Source: Armatimonadota bacterium
GTDB taxonomy: Bacteria; Armatimonadota; Fimbriimonadia; Fimbriimonadales; Fimbriimonadaceae
Direction of reading: 5' to 3'
Length of the DNA stretch: 64,000 bases
Assembly (NCBI GenBank): GCA_020438215.1
Contig: JAGQUX010000001.1
Location: forward strand, 124,001 to 188,000
A program made the position numbers and the translations under genes. How positions within the stretch are numbered: position 1 is the stretch's first letter; each line of letters begins with the position of its first letter. This document shows positions 52,398-60,929 of the stretch, in pieces. The notes below the pieces were generated by a model. It did not search any database and was not told the origin of the DNA. It saw only the letters and a list, made by a program, of their open reading frames with translations.

Positions 52398-52952
52398 TTA
52401 TGCTTGTTTCAGCAGGTCATAGAGCATACGCTCTCGAATTCGATTGAGGTCACCGCGGACGGTGCCGTCGAGGACGAAGTTGTCGTAAGCAACCTTGACT
52501 CCACCGAGCAAGCTCGGATCAACATGGAATTCCGATTCCACTTTTCGTCCGATTTTCTTTGCAACGACATCAACGATTTTCGTTTTTTGATCATCGCTGA
52601 GTTCTTCTGCGCTGGTGACAACGGCGCGGGTGACATTATCATGCTCCCGTCGCAGTTCCGCGAATTCCATACGAACGAGCGAAAGTTCGCTATCGCGGCG
52701 CTTCTTGATCAATAGTTTCAAGAAGTCCAGAGTCAATGGGCTGGATTTCCCGCCCAACGCTTTTTCTAGCAAAGAAAGTTTTTGTGCATCCGTTGTGGAA
52801 GGCTGACTAAAGAACGTGCGGATCGCATCGCTATTCCGAAATGCCTCGGCAATTGCCGCGAGATCAGAATCAACGTTCGCCATAGAACCATCTTTCAAGG
52901 AAGCCTGGAAGAGAGCTCGGGCGTAGCGCTTGGCAATGCGACTGTCAGTCAT
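52398..52952 (-). CDS. atpH: ATP synthase F1 subunit delta
   Basis: 184 residues. N-terminal RIAKRYARALFQASLKDGSM and a C-terminal domain with DPSLLGGVKVAYDNFVLDGT then VRGDLNRIRERM. It is the stator link between F1 and the b subunits. The ATG shares one base with the stop of atpF (TAATG), meaning direct coupling. Confidence 0.95.
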   Translation of the reverse strand: MTDSRIAKRYARALFQASLKDGSMANVDSDLAAIAEAFRNSDAIRTFFSQPSTTDAQKLSLLEKALGGKSSPLTLDFLKLLIKKRRDSELSLVRMEFAELRREHDNVTRAVVTSAEELSDDQKTKIVDVVAKKIGRKVESEFHVDPSLLGGVKVAYDNFVLDGTVRGDLNRIRERMLYDLLKQA

Positions 52953-53581
52953 TAGTTTTTAGCCTCTACGGAAGTCAAAAATTCGTCAATCAACTTGCGG
53001 TTGCGATCGCTATCAACGTTTGCACCAAGAATCTTCTCGGTGGCTTGCAGAGAGAGCTTAGTGACTTCGACGCGGAGTTCGGTCATCACCTTTTTCTTTT
53101 CTGCATCGATTTCTGCGATGGCAGTTTGCTTATAGTCGTCGGCTTGACGCTGCGCGTCGGCCATCAACGATTTCTTCAGATCTTGTGCTTCTTTGATTTG
53201 AGCTTGAATCTGAGCGCGAGCATCTGCCTCAGTGTCGGCGAGTCGCTTTTCGTACTCGCTCTTCATCTGAGTCATCTCTGCGCGCAGAGATTCTGCTTCA
53301 CCAAAGGTGCGTTCCAGATCATCGGTTCGCGTATCAATGGCAACGTGCAGTGGGTTGAAGAAGAAGAGGTCAAGAACCTTGAAGAGGATCAAGAATACGC
53401 CGATGACCGCAATCGTTTTGCCGAGATCCAGAAGAATTCCTTGTTCGTTCAAGGACTCCTGGAACCCGAGCGTCACGTTGCTCGACATATACATTCCCCC
53501 ATACATCAAGGCGGCACCAACGATGATCATTCCGATCGTCATCGGCGCGCTACTCTTCTTGGGATAGGATTTTTCGCTCAT
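52952..53581 (-). CDS. atpF: ATP synthase F0 subunit b
   Basis: 209 residues, longer than the usual 155-175. Two hydrophobic segments are seen (about 14-32, MTIGMIIVGAALMYGGMYM, and about 53-75, LGKTIAVIGVFLILFKVLDL), where b usually has one. A long, charged coiled coil (about 85-195) with RAEMTQMKSEYEKRLADTEA follows. The last residues resemble the delta-binding tail. It is placed between atpE and atpH, as expected. Confidence 0.92.
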   Translation of the reverse strand: MSEKSYPKKSSAPMTIGMIIVGAALMYGGMYMSSNVTLGFQESLNEQGILLDLGKTIAVIGVFLILFKVLDLFFFNPLHVAIDTRTDDLERTFGEAESLRAEMTQMKSEYEKRLADTEADARAQIQAQIKEAQDLKKSLMADAQRQADDYKQTAIAEIDAEKKKVMTELRVEVTKLSLQATEKILGANVDSDRNRKLIDEFLTSVEAKN

Positions 53582-53677
53582 GGGATATTACGGTTGATGA
53601 GGAGTCGAGAAAACGCCTGCTTTCGCAGAGTGCTTTCTCAACTCGCTCGACTATCGAACTGAAATCGGGTTACGATC

Positions 53678-53878
53678 TCAGGGCTTGAACGAGCCAGCAC
53701 CGACGAAGACGGTAAGCAAGAAGACAAGCTCGACAAACGCAAGTGCGATGAGCATTGGCGTTTGCAGCTTTCCGATTGCTTCCGGTTGTCGGGCCATTCC
53801 GTTCATGGCAGCGAATCCGATCAGTCCGAGACCGATACCGCATCCGATAGCAGCGAGTCCGAGTGCAAATGGCAGCAT
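53678..53878 (-). CDS. atpE: ATP synthase F0 subunit c
   Basis: 66 residues, a short form. Hairpin of two helices: LPFALGLAAIGCGIGLGLIG then FAAMNGMARQPEAIGKLQ (polar loop RQPE) and LIALAFVELVFLLTVFVG. The ion-binding Glu is in FVEL. The residue after it is Leu rather than Ser/Thr and the first helix lacks the Gln of Na-type rings, so H+ coupling is more likely. Confidence 0.96.
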   Translation of the reverse strand: MLPFALGLAAIGCGIGLGLIGFAAMNGMARQPEAIGKLQTPMLIALAFVELVFLLTVFVGAGSFKP

Positions 53879-53926
53879 TGTTTCTGTGTTTTCCTTTTGT
53901 TTTTGTTTCAGTTTCCTGAAAAATCG

Positions 53927-54769
53927 TTAAGTTGTGGCTGGGTGAGCGTTAGCTCCCCCCTCCTCGCCGTGTGCGTGATCGGCATGGTCGTCGTGATCGT
54001 GATGAGTCACGAGTGACAAGTACACGCAGAAGAGCAAGCAAAAGATCAATGCTTGCACTACGCACGTCAGCATCTTGATAGGCATCAGGAACGCACCGAA
54101 AGGCAGGTATTTGACCAGGAAGAGATTGCTTTCCTTTCCAAGTTCGTTCATGGCCGTGGCGGCTTGGTGACCACCGTCAATATTCCCGAACAGCCGCAGG
54201 CTAAGGGAAACGTTCTTCATGACTTCGGAAATGAGTTCAATCACGAAGATCATGAGAGTAATGGGGATCAAGGCAATCGGGAGTTTCGGTCCGGCGAAGT
54301 GTTTCCAGTGACCGAAGACCCCGTTGGCTTTCATCCCTTCCCACTGGACATATCCAATTGCGAGAAGGGCAATCCCGAGGTTGAAGCTGAGATCAGCAGT
54401 TGGTGATGAGGGGAATGCGAGGGCAACCAGGTTGCTCACGAAGATCATCAACCAGAGGGTGTAGATCATCGGCATGTACTTGCGTCCATGCCCGCCGATA
54501 ATCCCGACGCAGAGATTTTCTACAAAGCCGTGAAGCTGTTCAAAGTACTGAAGCAATCGACCTTTGAAGACTCGATCCTTCAAACCCTTCTTTGCAAATG
54601 CCATGAGAATCATGATCAATCCGGCAATTGCGAAGGTGTAAATCATCAGGCCCATGAAGCTGAGCGTGGCATGACCACCATGACCGCCCCCGTGCTCACC
54701 ACCTGCCTCAGCGGCATGTGTGGTGGCCTCGGCGAGAAACCATTGTGCGTTCAGTACCAGGTCTTGCAT
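53927..54769 (-). CDS. atpB: ATP synthase F0 subunit a
   Basis: 280 residues with five to six membrane helices. The essential Arg is in KNVSLSLRLFGNIDGGHQ (about residue 192). Membrane spans include LPIALIPITLMIFVIELISE and QALIFCLLFCVYLSLV. Both termini are His-rich (HAAEAGGEHGGGHGGH and HHDHDDHADHAHGEEG). Proton half-channel of F0. Order atpB-atpE-atpF is standard. Confidence 0.95.
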   Translation of the reverse strand: MQDLVLNAQWFLAEATTHAAEAGGEHGGGHGGHATLSFMGLMIYTFAIAGLIMILMAFAKKGLKDRVFKGRLLQYFEQLHGFVENLCVGIIGGHGRKYMPMIYTLWLMIFVSNLVALAFPSSPTADLSFNLGIALLAIGYVQWEGMKANGVFGHWKHFAGPKLPIALIPITLMIFVIELISEVMKNVSLSLRLFGNIDGGHQAATAMNELGKESNLFLVKYLPFGAFLMPIKMLTCVVQALIFCLLFCVYLSLVTHHDHDDHADHAHGEEGGANAHPATT

Positions 54770-54774
54770 GAGTC

Positions 54775-55149
54775 CTATTTATTGGCTAGTTGTGAAGCAG
54801 ATGCAACCCATCCAACCGCGGCGGAGTATACCAAGACCAACCCCATTCCGAAACAAGACGGGCCCGGGTCATTTAGGGACGTTCCTACCAGCGAGACGCC
54901 AATTAAAAGAGAAATTTTGAGGAAAACCAGGAAGATCATCATTCCTGTCCCCAGCCAACGCTGATCTCCCCCCAGTTTTGCCGCACCCGTCATCAGGCGG
55001 ACAATCGCCCACAATCCTGCAAAAGAGGCCGCTCCGGCAATCAACCCCATCGATGCGCCCAGGAGCCCCGTTCCTTGGCCCCAAACCCATCCAGAGACTA
55101 GTCCGATAAGCAAGACAACGACGACCCATATCGCGAGCTGCTTCTTCAT
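54775..55149 (-). CDS. AtpI-like ATP synthase-associated membrane protein
   Basis: 124 residues from the ATG at 55149, overlapping the upstream AtpZ-like stop by 4 bases. The frame continues further up to 55233, but out of support. Four hydrophobic segments (QLAIWVVVVLLIGLVSGWVW, ASFAGLWAIVRLM, MMIFLVFLKISLLIGVSLV, MGLVLVYSAAVGWVAS) match the size and layout of AtpI, a c-ring assembly factor. Assigned from gene order and topology rather than sequence signature. Confidence 0.7.
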   Translation of the reverse strand: MKKQLAIWVVVVLLIGLVSGWVWGQGTGLLGASMGLIAGAASFAGLWAIVRLMTGAAKLGGDQRWLGTGMMIFLVFLKISLLIGVSLVGTSLNDPGPSCFGMGLVLVYSAAVGWVASASQLANK

Positions 55150-55550
55150 GATTCGCGGTTCTGGCGTTGCAGAACAAACACAACAAAAATGATCCCGCCG
55201 ATCACGCCGAGCATCGCGAGCCAAGTCGACCAAACGTTTTCTTTTCCGAGCGAGTTATCAATCAATTTGCCGACGAAGTAGCCGACGATGGGTGGCCCCA
55301 TAAATCCATAGGCGGCGGTCAAGCCCATGCCGGCCCCTCGCGAGACGACACCCGTATCTGCTCTTTGCTCGCGGACTTCATCCTGCTTGGTTTGATATTT
55401 CTTGGTCGCTTCTGCCGCGCGGCCCTGCAAGTCGTTCATCCGTCGCTCAAAGTCAGCGTCAGCCGCATCCAACTCTTCTTTTGCGCGCTTTGAGATCGCG
55501 TCCAGGGCATCTCCTTCCGCATCCATCGGCTCTTTTTCTTCGTCCGCCAT
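55146..55550 (-). CDS. atpZ: AtpZ/AtpI-family protein
   Basis: 134 residues. An acidic, Lys/Glu-rich helical N-terminus (about 1-65) is followed by two membrane helices: GMGLTAAYGFMGPPIVGYFV then GKLIDNSLGK, and TWLAMLGVIGGIIFVVFVLQ. The second half is the AtpZ hairpin (Gly-rich first helix, G-K-x-I-D loop). It is the first gene of the atp operon, divergent from recG with 92 bases between. Confidence 0.82.
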   Translation of the reverse strand: MADEEKEPMDAEGDALDAISKRAKEELDAADADFERRMNDLQGRAAEATKKYQTKQDEVREQRADTGVVSRGAGMGLTAAYGFMGPPIVGYFVGKLIDNSLGKENVWSTWLAMLGVIGGIIFVVFVLQRQNRES

Positions 55551-55642
55551 ACGTAACCTACTTGTTCACCATGATACGAAATCTTTGCGGGATTGTCACG
55601 GGATGCGAACAAGGCTGGTAATATAGTAGACGCAAGTATACA

Positions 55643-57802
55643 ATGAGCGACACTCAAACGGAAACGCGGAAATCCGGGCAGGAAATGGAAGTGCAATTCC
55701 TAAAAGGAGTTGGGCCGAAACTCGCCATGATGCTCCGCAAGGTGGGGATTGAAACCGTGGGCGATGTGCTGTTCTACTTCCCGCGCCGCTACGAAGATCG
55801 CACCAAGCTTCCGCCGCTCTTCCAACTCAGCCCCGGCGAGGCCCAAACCGTCCGCGGAAGATTGCTCAATGTTTCTTCTCGCCCAACCAGAGGCGGCAAA
55901 GTTCTAATCCGCGCGATCCTTGATGATGGATCTGGGCAAGTGGGATTAATTTGGTTCAACCAACCTTGGGTGGGACGCGAACTTCAGAAGATTGAAGGCG
56001 AGATTATCGCCTACGGCACAGTCAAGCACGGGCAAAACCGGATGCTGGAAATCTCATCCCCAGAATGGGAGCCGGTCGAAGATGATGACGACGAAGAGCA
56101 GTTTGCCCGCCTGATGCCGGTCTATCCGCTCAAAGAAGGCGTCCCTCAGTGGCTGATTCGCAAAGCAGCGAAGTCAGCCATCGAATACTTCTCTCGCGAT
56201 ATCGAAGACCCCTTGCCGGTCCAAGTTCTGAAAGAAGAGCACCTGCGTGATCTGAAGTGGTGCCTCAGACAAATGCACCTACCAGATTCCGAGCGTGATC
56301 AATTTGAGGCAAGAAAGCGACTCGTTTTCGAGGAGTTTCTTTACCTTCAACTGGCCCAACAAATGCGCCGGCGAGAAGTCAAGCAGGAAGTGGGAATCTC
56401 TTTCCCTATTTCCGAAATCGGTTCGATTGAAGCCAGTGATGCTTCCCTATTCGTGGATTCCGAAGCGGCCAAGCGTGACGTCTGGGAGCAAATCCACGCC
56501 ATGCTTCCCTTCGATCTCACGGGCGCACAAAAACGGGTCATCGGAGAGATTTTTGAAGATATGGAACGCTCCGCCCCCATGAATCGCCTTGTTCAGGGTG
56601 ACGTCGGCTCAGGGAAAACCGCCGTCGCTGCATGCGCGATGCTAGCGTCCGTGCGATGCGGCTACCAGACCGCGCTCATGGCCCCCACGGAAATCCTGGC
56701 TGAACAGCACGCATACAACCTCAAAAAATTGTTTGAGCCGCTGGGAATCACGGTTACGCTTTTGGTGGGCAAGCAAACCGCGGCTCAAAAGAAGAAAGCG
56801 CTCCAAGCGACGGCATCTGGTGAGGCACAAATAGCTGTCGGCACCCACGCTCTCATTCAGGATGGAGTGGACTTCCACAAACTCGGGCTTGTGATCGTGG
56901 ACGAACAGCACAGGTTCGGCGTCATGCAAAGACTGGCACTCCGGCAAAAGGGTGTCGGGAACCCCGACGTCCTTGTCATGACCGCAACCCCGATTCCGCG
57001 CACCATGACGATGACACTCTACGGTGATCTGGATCTCAGCGTCATCGACGAACTCCCGCCTGGACGCAAGCCAATCAAAACTCACTGGAAGCGCACCCAG
57101 GATCGCGACAAGGTGTACGGAACCGTGCGCGAACTCATCGGGCAGGGGCGACAGGCTTACTTTGTTTGCCCACTCATCACCGAAAGCCCAAAGATGGAAG
57201 TCCAAGCCGCAGAGGATCTGCATTATCGCCTCTCTAACGAGCAATACCCCGACCTGAATGTTGGTTTGCTCCACGGGCAACTCAAGCCAGTTGAAAAGGA
57301 AGAGATCATGGAGGCGTTCCGTCGGAATGAACTCCACATACTCGTCAGTACCGTCGTGATTGAAGTCGGCGTTGATGTCCCCAATGCAACCGTAATGGTG
57401 ATCGAGGATGCCAACCGGTTCGGACTCTCCCAGCTCCACCAGTTGCGCGGGCGCGTTGGTCGTGGCGAACATCAGTCTTTCTGTATCCTCATCGCCGATG
57501 CGACAACGGAAGAAGCTCGCGAGCGGCTGGAGATCATGGTCGAGACCTCGAATGGATTCCGAATCGCCGAAAAAGACCTAGAAATTCGCGGCCCGGGCGA
57601 CTTCGCTGGGACGAAACAATCAGGCTTTTTGAACCTAAAACTGGCAAACCTTGTGGACGATGGCCCAATGCTGGAACAAGCCCGCGCCGCCGCCAATCGA
57701 ATCCTTGACCGCGATCCAGGGCTCCTACTTACTGAAAACGAAAAAATGCTCTCAGAAGTGCGTAAGCAACGATCGCAGGAAGCACTCGTAGTAGTAAGCT
57801 AA
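55643..57802 (+). CDS. recG: ATP-dependent DNA helicase RecG
   Basis: 719 residues. The wedge/OB region begins FLKGVGPKLAMMLRKVGIET (HhH-like) and VGDVLFYFPRRYEDRT. Helicase motifs: VQGDVGSGKTAVAACAM (I), VIVDEQHRFGVMQR (II, DEQH), VLVMTATPIPRTMTMTLYGD (III), the VISTVVIEVGVDVPNAT-type motif V (here VSTVVIEVG) and HQLRGRVGRGEHQSFCIL (VI). It reverses stalled forks and processes Holliday junctions. Followed 22 bases later by a rhodanese gene. Confidence 0.98.
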   Translation: MSDTQTETRKSGQEMEVQFLKGVGPKLAMMLRKVGIETVGDVLFYFPRRYEDRTKLPPLFQLSPGEAQTVRGRLLNVSSRPTRGGKVLIRAILDDGSGQVGLIWFNQPWVGRELQKIEGEIIAYGTVKHGQNRMLEISSPEWEPVEDDDDEEQFARLMPVYPLKEGVPQWLIRKAAKSAIEYFSRDIEDPLPVQVLKEEHLRDLKWCLRQMHLPDSERDQFEARKRLVFEEFLYLQLAQQMRRREVKQEVGISFPISEIGSIEASDASLFVDSEAAKRDVWEQIHAMLPFDLTGAQKRVIGEIFEDMERSAPMNRLVQGDVGSGKTAVAACAMLASVRCGYQTALMAPTEILAEQHAYNLKKLFEPLGITVTLLVGKQTAAQKKKALQATASGEAQIAVGTHALIQDGVDFHKLGLVIVDEQHRFGVMQRLALRQKGVGNPDVLVMTATPIPRTMTMTLYGDLDLSVIDELPPGRKPIKTHWKRTQDRDKVYGTVRELIGQGRQAYFVCPLITESPKMEVQAAEDLHYRLSNEQYPDLNVGLLHGQLKPVEKEEIMEAFRRNELHILVSTVVIEVGVDVPNATVMVIEDANRFGLSQLHQLRGRVGRGEHQSFCILIADATTEEARERLEIMVETSNGFRIAEKDLEIRGPGDFAGTKQSGFLNLKLANLVDDGPMLEQARAAANRILDRDPGLLLTENEKMLSEVRKQRSQEALVVVS

Positions 57803-57823
57803 ATTCATTCGCGAAAAGACACC

Positions 57824-58147
57824 ATGCAGACACCAGAAATCACCGTCCAAGACCTTGATACTGTCCTGAAAGCAGGCAAAAAACCTGTTCTCCTCGATGT
57901 CCGGGAGGCAAATGAGTTAGAGAATTCTCGACTCGAAGGGATTGTTCATATCCCGATGGGCGAAGTTCCAGGACGCCTCAGCGAACTCGACAAGAACGCC
58001 GAAATCGTCGTCGTTTGTCGAACAGGTGGACGATCTGGGCGCATCACCGATTTCTTGCTCTCCAGCGGGTTCACCAACGTCAAGAACATGGTTGGCGGCA
58101 TGAACGAATGGGCCTCCACCATCGACACGACCATGACGGTCTACTAA
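57824..58147 (+). CDS. Rhodanese-domain sulfurtransferase
   Basis: 107 residues, a single rhodanese domain. PVLLDVREANELENSRLEGI then VHIPMGEVPGRLSEL, and the active-site loop VVCRTGGRSGRI with the catalytic Cys at about 64 and the CRTGGRS loop typical of GlpE/YgaP-like single domains. It moves sulfane sulfur to an acceptor that cannot be named here. It ends 6 bases before the stop of the convergent topA. Confidence 0.93.
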   Translation: MQTPEITVQDLDTVLKAGKKPVLLDVREANELENSRLEGIVHIPMGEVPGRLSELDKNAEIVVVCRTGGRSGRITDFLLSSGFTNVKNMVGGMNEWASTIDTTMTVY

Positions 58148-58153
58148 ACCGAC

Positions 58154-60772
58154 TTACTTTTTCTTTCGCCGGAAGCTGCGCCGTTTACTCGGCCCAGCTT
58201 CTTTCTTTTTCTTAAGCAAGTCAATCGCCATTTCTGGTGTGACGGCATCCGGCTCCGTTCCACGAGGAAGCGTTGCGTTGGTTTCCCCATCGGTGACGTA
58301 AGGACCGTAGCGACCCGACATCACTTTGACTTCGCCTGCCATGCCTTCCAATTCGCCAAACGTCTTGAGGGCCTCTGGTGCCTTGCGAGCGTTCTTGGCT
58401 CCGCCACTCGCGAGCATTTCTGCAGCCTGTTCGACGGTCATGTTCGCGGAGGCGCGCCATTCTCCGGCATTAGCTCGTTTTTCTCCCGCTTGGAGATACG
58501 CTCCGTAACGCCCAATGGCAAGGACAATTTCATCTCCGCTTTCTGGGTGCTTGCCAACGGTAATCGGATACCGCAAGAGCGTCATCAAATCCGTCTCGGA
58601 AATCTGGTTCGGGCTCAGATCGGGCGGCAAAGTGATGCGACGAGGCTTTTCACCTGCCTCTTCTTCTGCTTCCGTCTGGGCAACTTCCAGATACGGCCCA
58701 AATCGCCCTGATTTTGCAAAGACGCATTGCCCTGACTGAGGATCAACCCCGACGGCCTCCGGCCCTCTTGCCTTTTCGTCGAGAAGTTCCTGGGCTTTTT
58801 CTAATGTCAAATCGGCAGGAGCCAGTTCTTCGGGAATCGATGCCGTATTGCCTGTGCCGCCTTCGCCACGTTGCAAGAACGGTCCGTTTCGCCCAATCCG
58901 AACAATGATGTCGTCGCCAATCGGCATGTTCGGGAAAGGAATTTCTGGGCCACGTGTTTCGACTTTCTTGGCGATGCCAAGATCCTCACCTGTCCCGTAA
59001 TAGAACTCTTTGAGGTGGGCAACCATATCGCGCTTATCATCGGCGATATCGTCAAGGCGGTTTTCCATTTCCGCGGTGAACTGGATATCCACCAAGTTCG
59101 GGAAGTGATCTTCTAGGAGCTCAGTAACCGCGAAGGCCGTCCATGTGGGGACAAGCTGGTTACCATTCTTGCGGACATATCCGCGATCTTGAATCGTGCC
59201 GATGATGCTGGCGTAGGTGCTCGGGCGACCAATGCCTTCTTCTTCCAATCGCCGGACAAGGCTGGCTTCGGTGTACCGCGCCGGAGGCGAAGTTTCGTGG
59301 TCTTCGCTGATGACGCCTTGGCAGTTCAATTCCTGCCCCTCTTTCATTTCCGGCAAAATGGACTCTTTATCACCGATCTCTGCCTCAGGATCATCGGAAC
59401 CCTCAACATATACACGGAGGAATCCAGGGAAGAGGATTGCTTTTCCGCTTGCCGTAAAGGTGCAAGGTCGCTTTTCCGCTTTGACATCAATTTCAACGCG
59501 TGTCCGCTCAACCCGGGCGCGCTCCATCTGGCTGGCGAGAGTGCGCTTCCAAATCAGATCGTACAGCTTGAACTGCTCATCGGTCAGCTTGCTTTTGATG
59601 GAATCCGGAGTGCGGCTGAGATCAGTCGGACGAATCGCTTCGTGAGCCTCTTGCGCATTCTTCGCTTTACTTTTGAAAACGGGGGGCTTGGCCGGCAGAT
59701 ATTCCTTTCCGTAACGACTACCAATCACTTCTCGAGCTTGATCAACGGCTCTCTTCGCCAGTGTCAGAGAGTCGGTACGCATGTAGGTGATCAAACCGAC
59801 AGCACCGCCGCCAATGTCGATCCCTTCGTACAGGTTCTGAGCGATCTGCATTGTCCGCCGGGCGGTGAACCCGAACTTGCGGTTAGCTTCTTGTTGCAGG
59901 GTCGAAGTCATGAACGGAACCGGAGGATTTTCAACGCCCGGCTTCTTTTCAATTTGGCTGACTACCCACGGCGCGCTTCCCTGCAAAACTTCTGCGAGAG
60001 CTTTCGCTTCCTCCGATTCCAGGTGATAGAGGTTTTTGCCCGTCAGTTCCCCTTGATCGTTGAAGTTGCTTCCAATCGCTACCGATTTGGTATCCAATAA
60101 TCGCAACTTGGACTTGAACTGACCATCTCCTGCTTTCAATTGAGCAGTGACCGAACTGTACTTCGCGGTGACAAAGTCGCGGCGATCTCGCTCCCGCATG
60201 ACAACGAGCCGCACGGCAATCGATTGAACGCGGCCCGCGCTCAATCCCTTACCGACTTTCTTCCAGAGAAGCGGCGAAAGAGTAAATCCGTAGAGCCGAT
60301 CGAGAATTCGGCGAGTTTCCTGCGCTCGAACCAGCGATTCATCAACATCACGCGGGTTAGCGAGAGCTTCATTGATTGCTTCCGGAGTGATTTCGTGGAA
60401 AACAATGCGCTGTATTTCGGTGCCTTTCTTTGGCTTCAGCACTTCCAAAATGTGCCAAGAAATGCTTTCCCCCTCGCGGTCTTCATCTGTTGCGAGCAGG
60501 AGCCGGGTCGCATCCTTTGCTTCTTTCTTCAGGTCAGCAACTCGAGATTTCTTGTCGCTCGTGACAACGTAAACCGCTTCAAAATCGCCCTCAATATTAA
60601 CGCCGAGCTTCGCCCAAGACTTCCCTTTCACATTTGCAGGGACATCCGCAGCTTTTTCGGGAAGATCGCGGATATGGCCGAAACTTGCCGTTACCTTGTA
60701 ATCTTTGCCCAAGAAACGACTTATCGTTTTGGCTTTAGCGGGCGATTCAACAATCACAAGGGTCTTCGACAT
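58154..60772 (-). CDS. topA: DNA topoisomerase I
   Basis: 872 residues. Toprim: LVIVESPAKAKTISRFLGKD and LLATDEDREGESISWHILE. The catalytic Tyr is in GLITYMRTDSLTLAK (about residue 330). The C-terminus lacks the Cys4 zinc fingers of E. coli TopA. Instead it has four Toprim_Crpt-type repeats marked by GRNGPFLQRG, GRFGPYLEVA, GRYGAYLQAG and GRYGPYVTDG, ending in a basic tail (KRRSFRRKKK). Relaxes negative supercoils. Confidence 0.98.
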   Translation of the reverse strand: MSKTLVIVESPAKAKTISRFLGKDYKVTASFGHIRDLPEKAADVPANVKGKSWAKLGVNIEGDFEAVYVVTSDKKSRVADLKKEAKDATRLLLATDEDREGESISWHILEVLKPKKGTEIQRIVFHEITPEAINEALANPRDVDESLVRAQETRRILDRLYGFTLSPLLWKKVGKGLSAGRVQSIAVRLVVMRERDRRDFVTAKYSSVTAQLKAGDGQFKSKLRLLDTKSVAIGSNFNDQGELTGKNLYHLESEEAKALAEVLQGSAPWVVSQIEKKPGVENPPVPFMTSTLQQEANRKFGFTARRTMQIAQNLYEGIDIGGGAVGLITYMRTDSLTLAKRAVDQAREVIGSRYGKEYLPAKPPVFKSKAKNAQEAHEAIRPTDLSRTPDSIKSKLTDEQFKLYDLIWKRTLASQMERARVERTRVEIDVKAEKRPCTFTASGKAILFPGFLRVYVEGSDDPEAEIGDKESILPEMKEGQELNCQGVISEDHETSPPARYTEASLVRRLEEEGIGRPSTYASIIGTIQDRGYVRKNGNQLVPTWTAFAVTELLEDHFPNLVDIQFTAEMENRLDDIADDKRDMVAHLKEFYYGTGEDLGIAKKVETRGPEIPFPNMPIGDDIIVRIGRNGPFLQRGEGGTGNTASIPEELAPADLTLEKAQELLDEKARGPEAVGVDPQSGQCVFAKSGRFGPYLEVAQTEAEEEAGEKPRRITLPPDLSPNQISETDLMTLLRYPITVGKHPESGDEIVLAIGRYGAYLQAGEKRANAGEWRASANMTVEQAAEMLASGGAKNARKAPEALKTFGELEGMAGEVKVMSGRYGPYVTDGETNATLPRGTEPDAVTPEMAIDLLKKKKEAGPSKRRSFRRKKK

Positions 60773-60860
60773 AGCGTTATCCGGCGGCGGCGTTTTACCA
60801 AGACAAAATCAAGAGAGTCAAGAGGGTGCCCATCCATGCCTAAGACCACCCCATTCCCAC

Positions 60861-60875
60861 AAAATGATTCATTTT
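60861..60875. promoter_or_regulatory. Small 7-1-7 palindrome in the topA/transglutaminase gap
   Basis: AAAATGATTCATTTT is a perfect 7-1-7 inverted repeat in the 157-base divergent intergenic region. The size and AT-rich form are like Fur/PerR-family operators, but the sequence is not a clear match. A regulator-binding site is possible. Confidence 0.25.
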
Positions 60876-60929
60876 TCGTAACATTCAGGACACTTGGGAA
60901 CGGTTTATCCGTCAAAATTGTAGGTTCAA

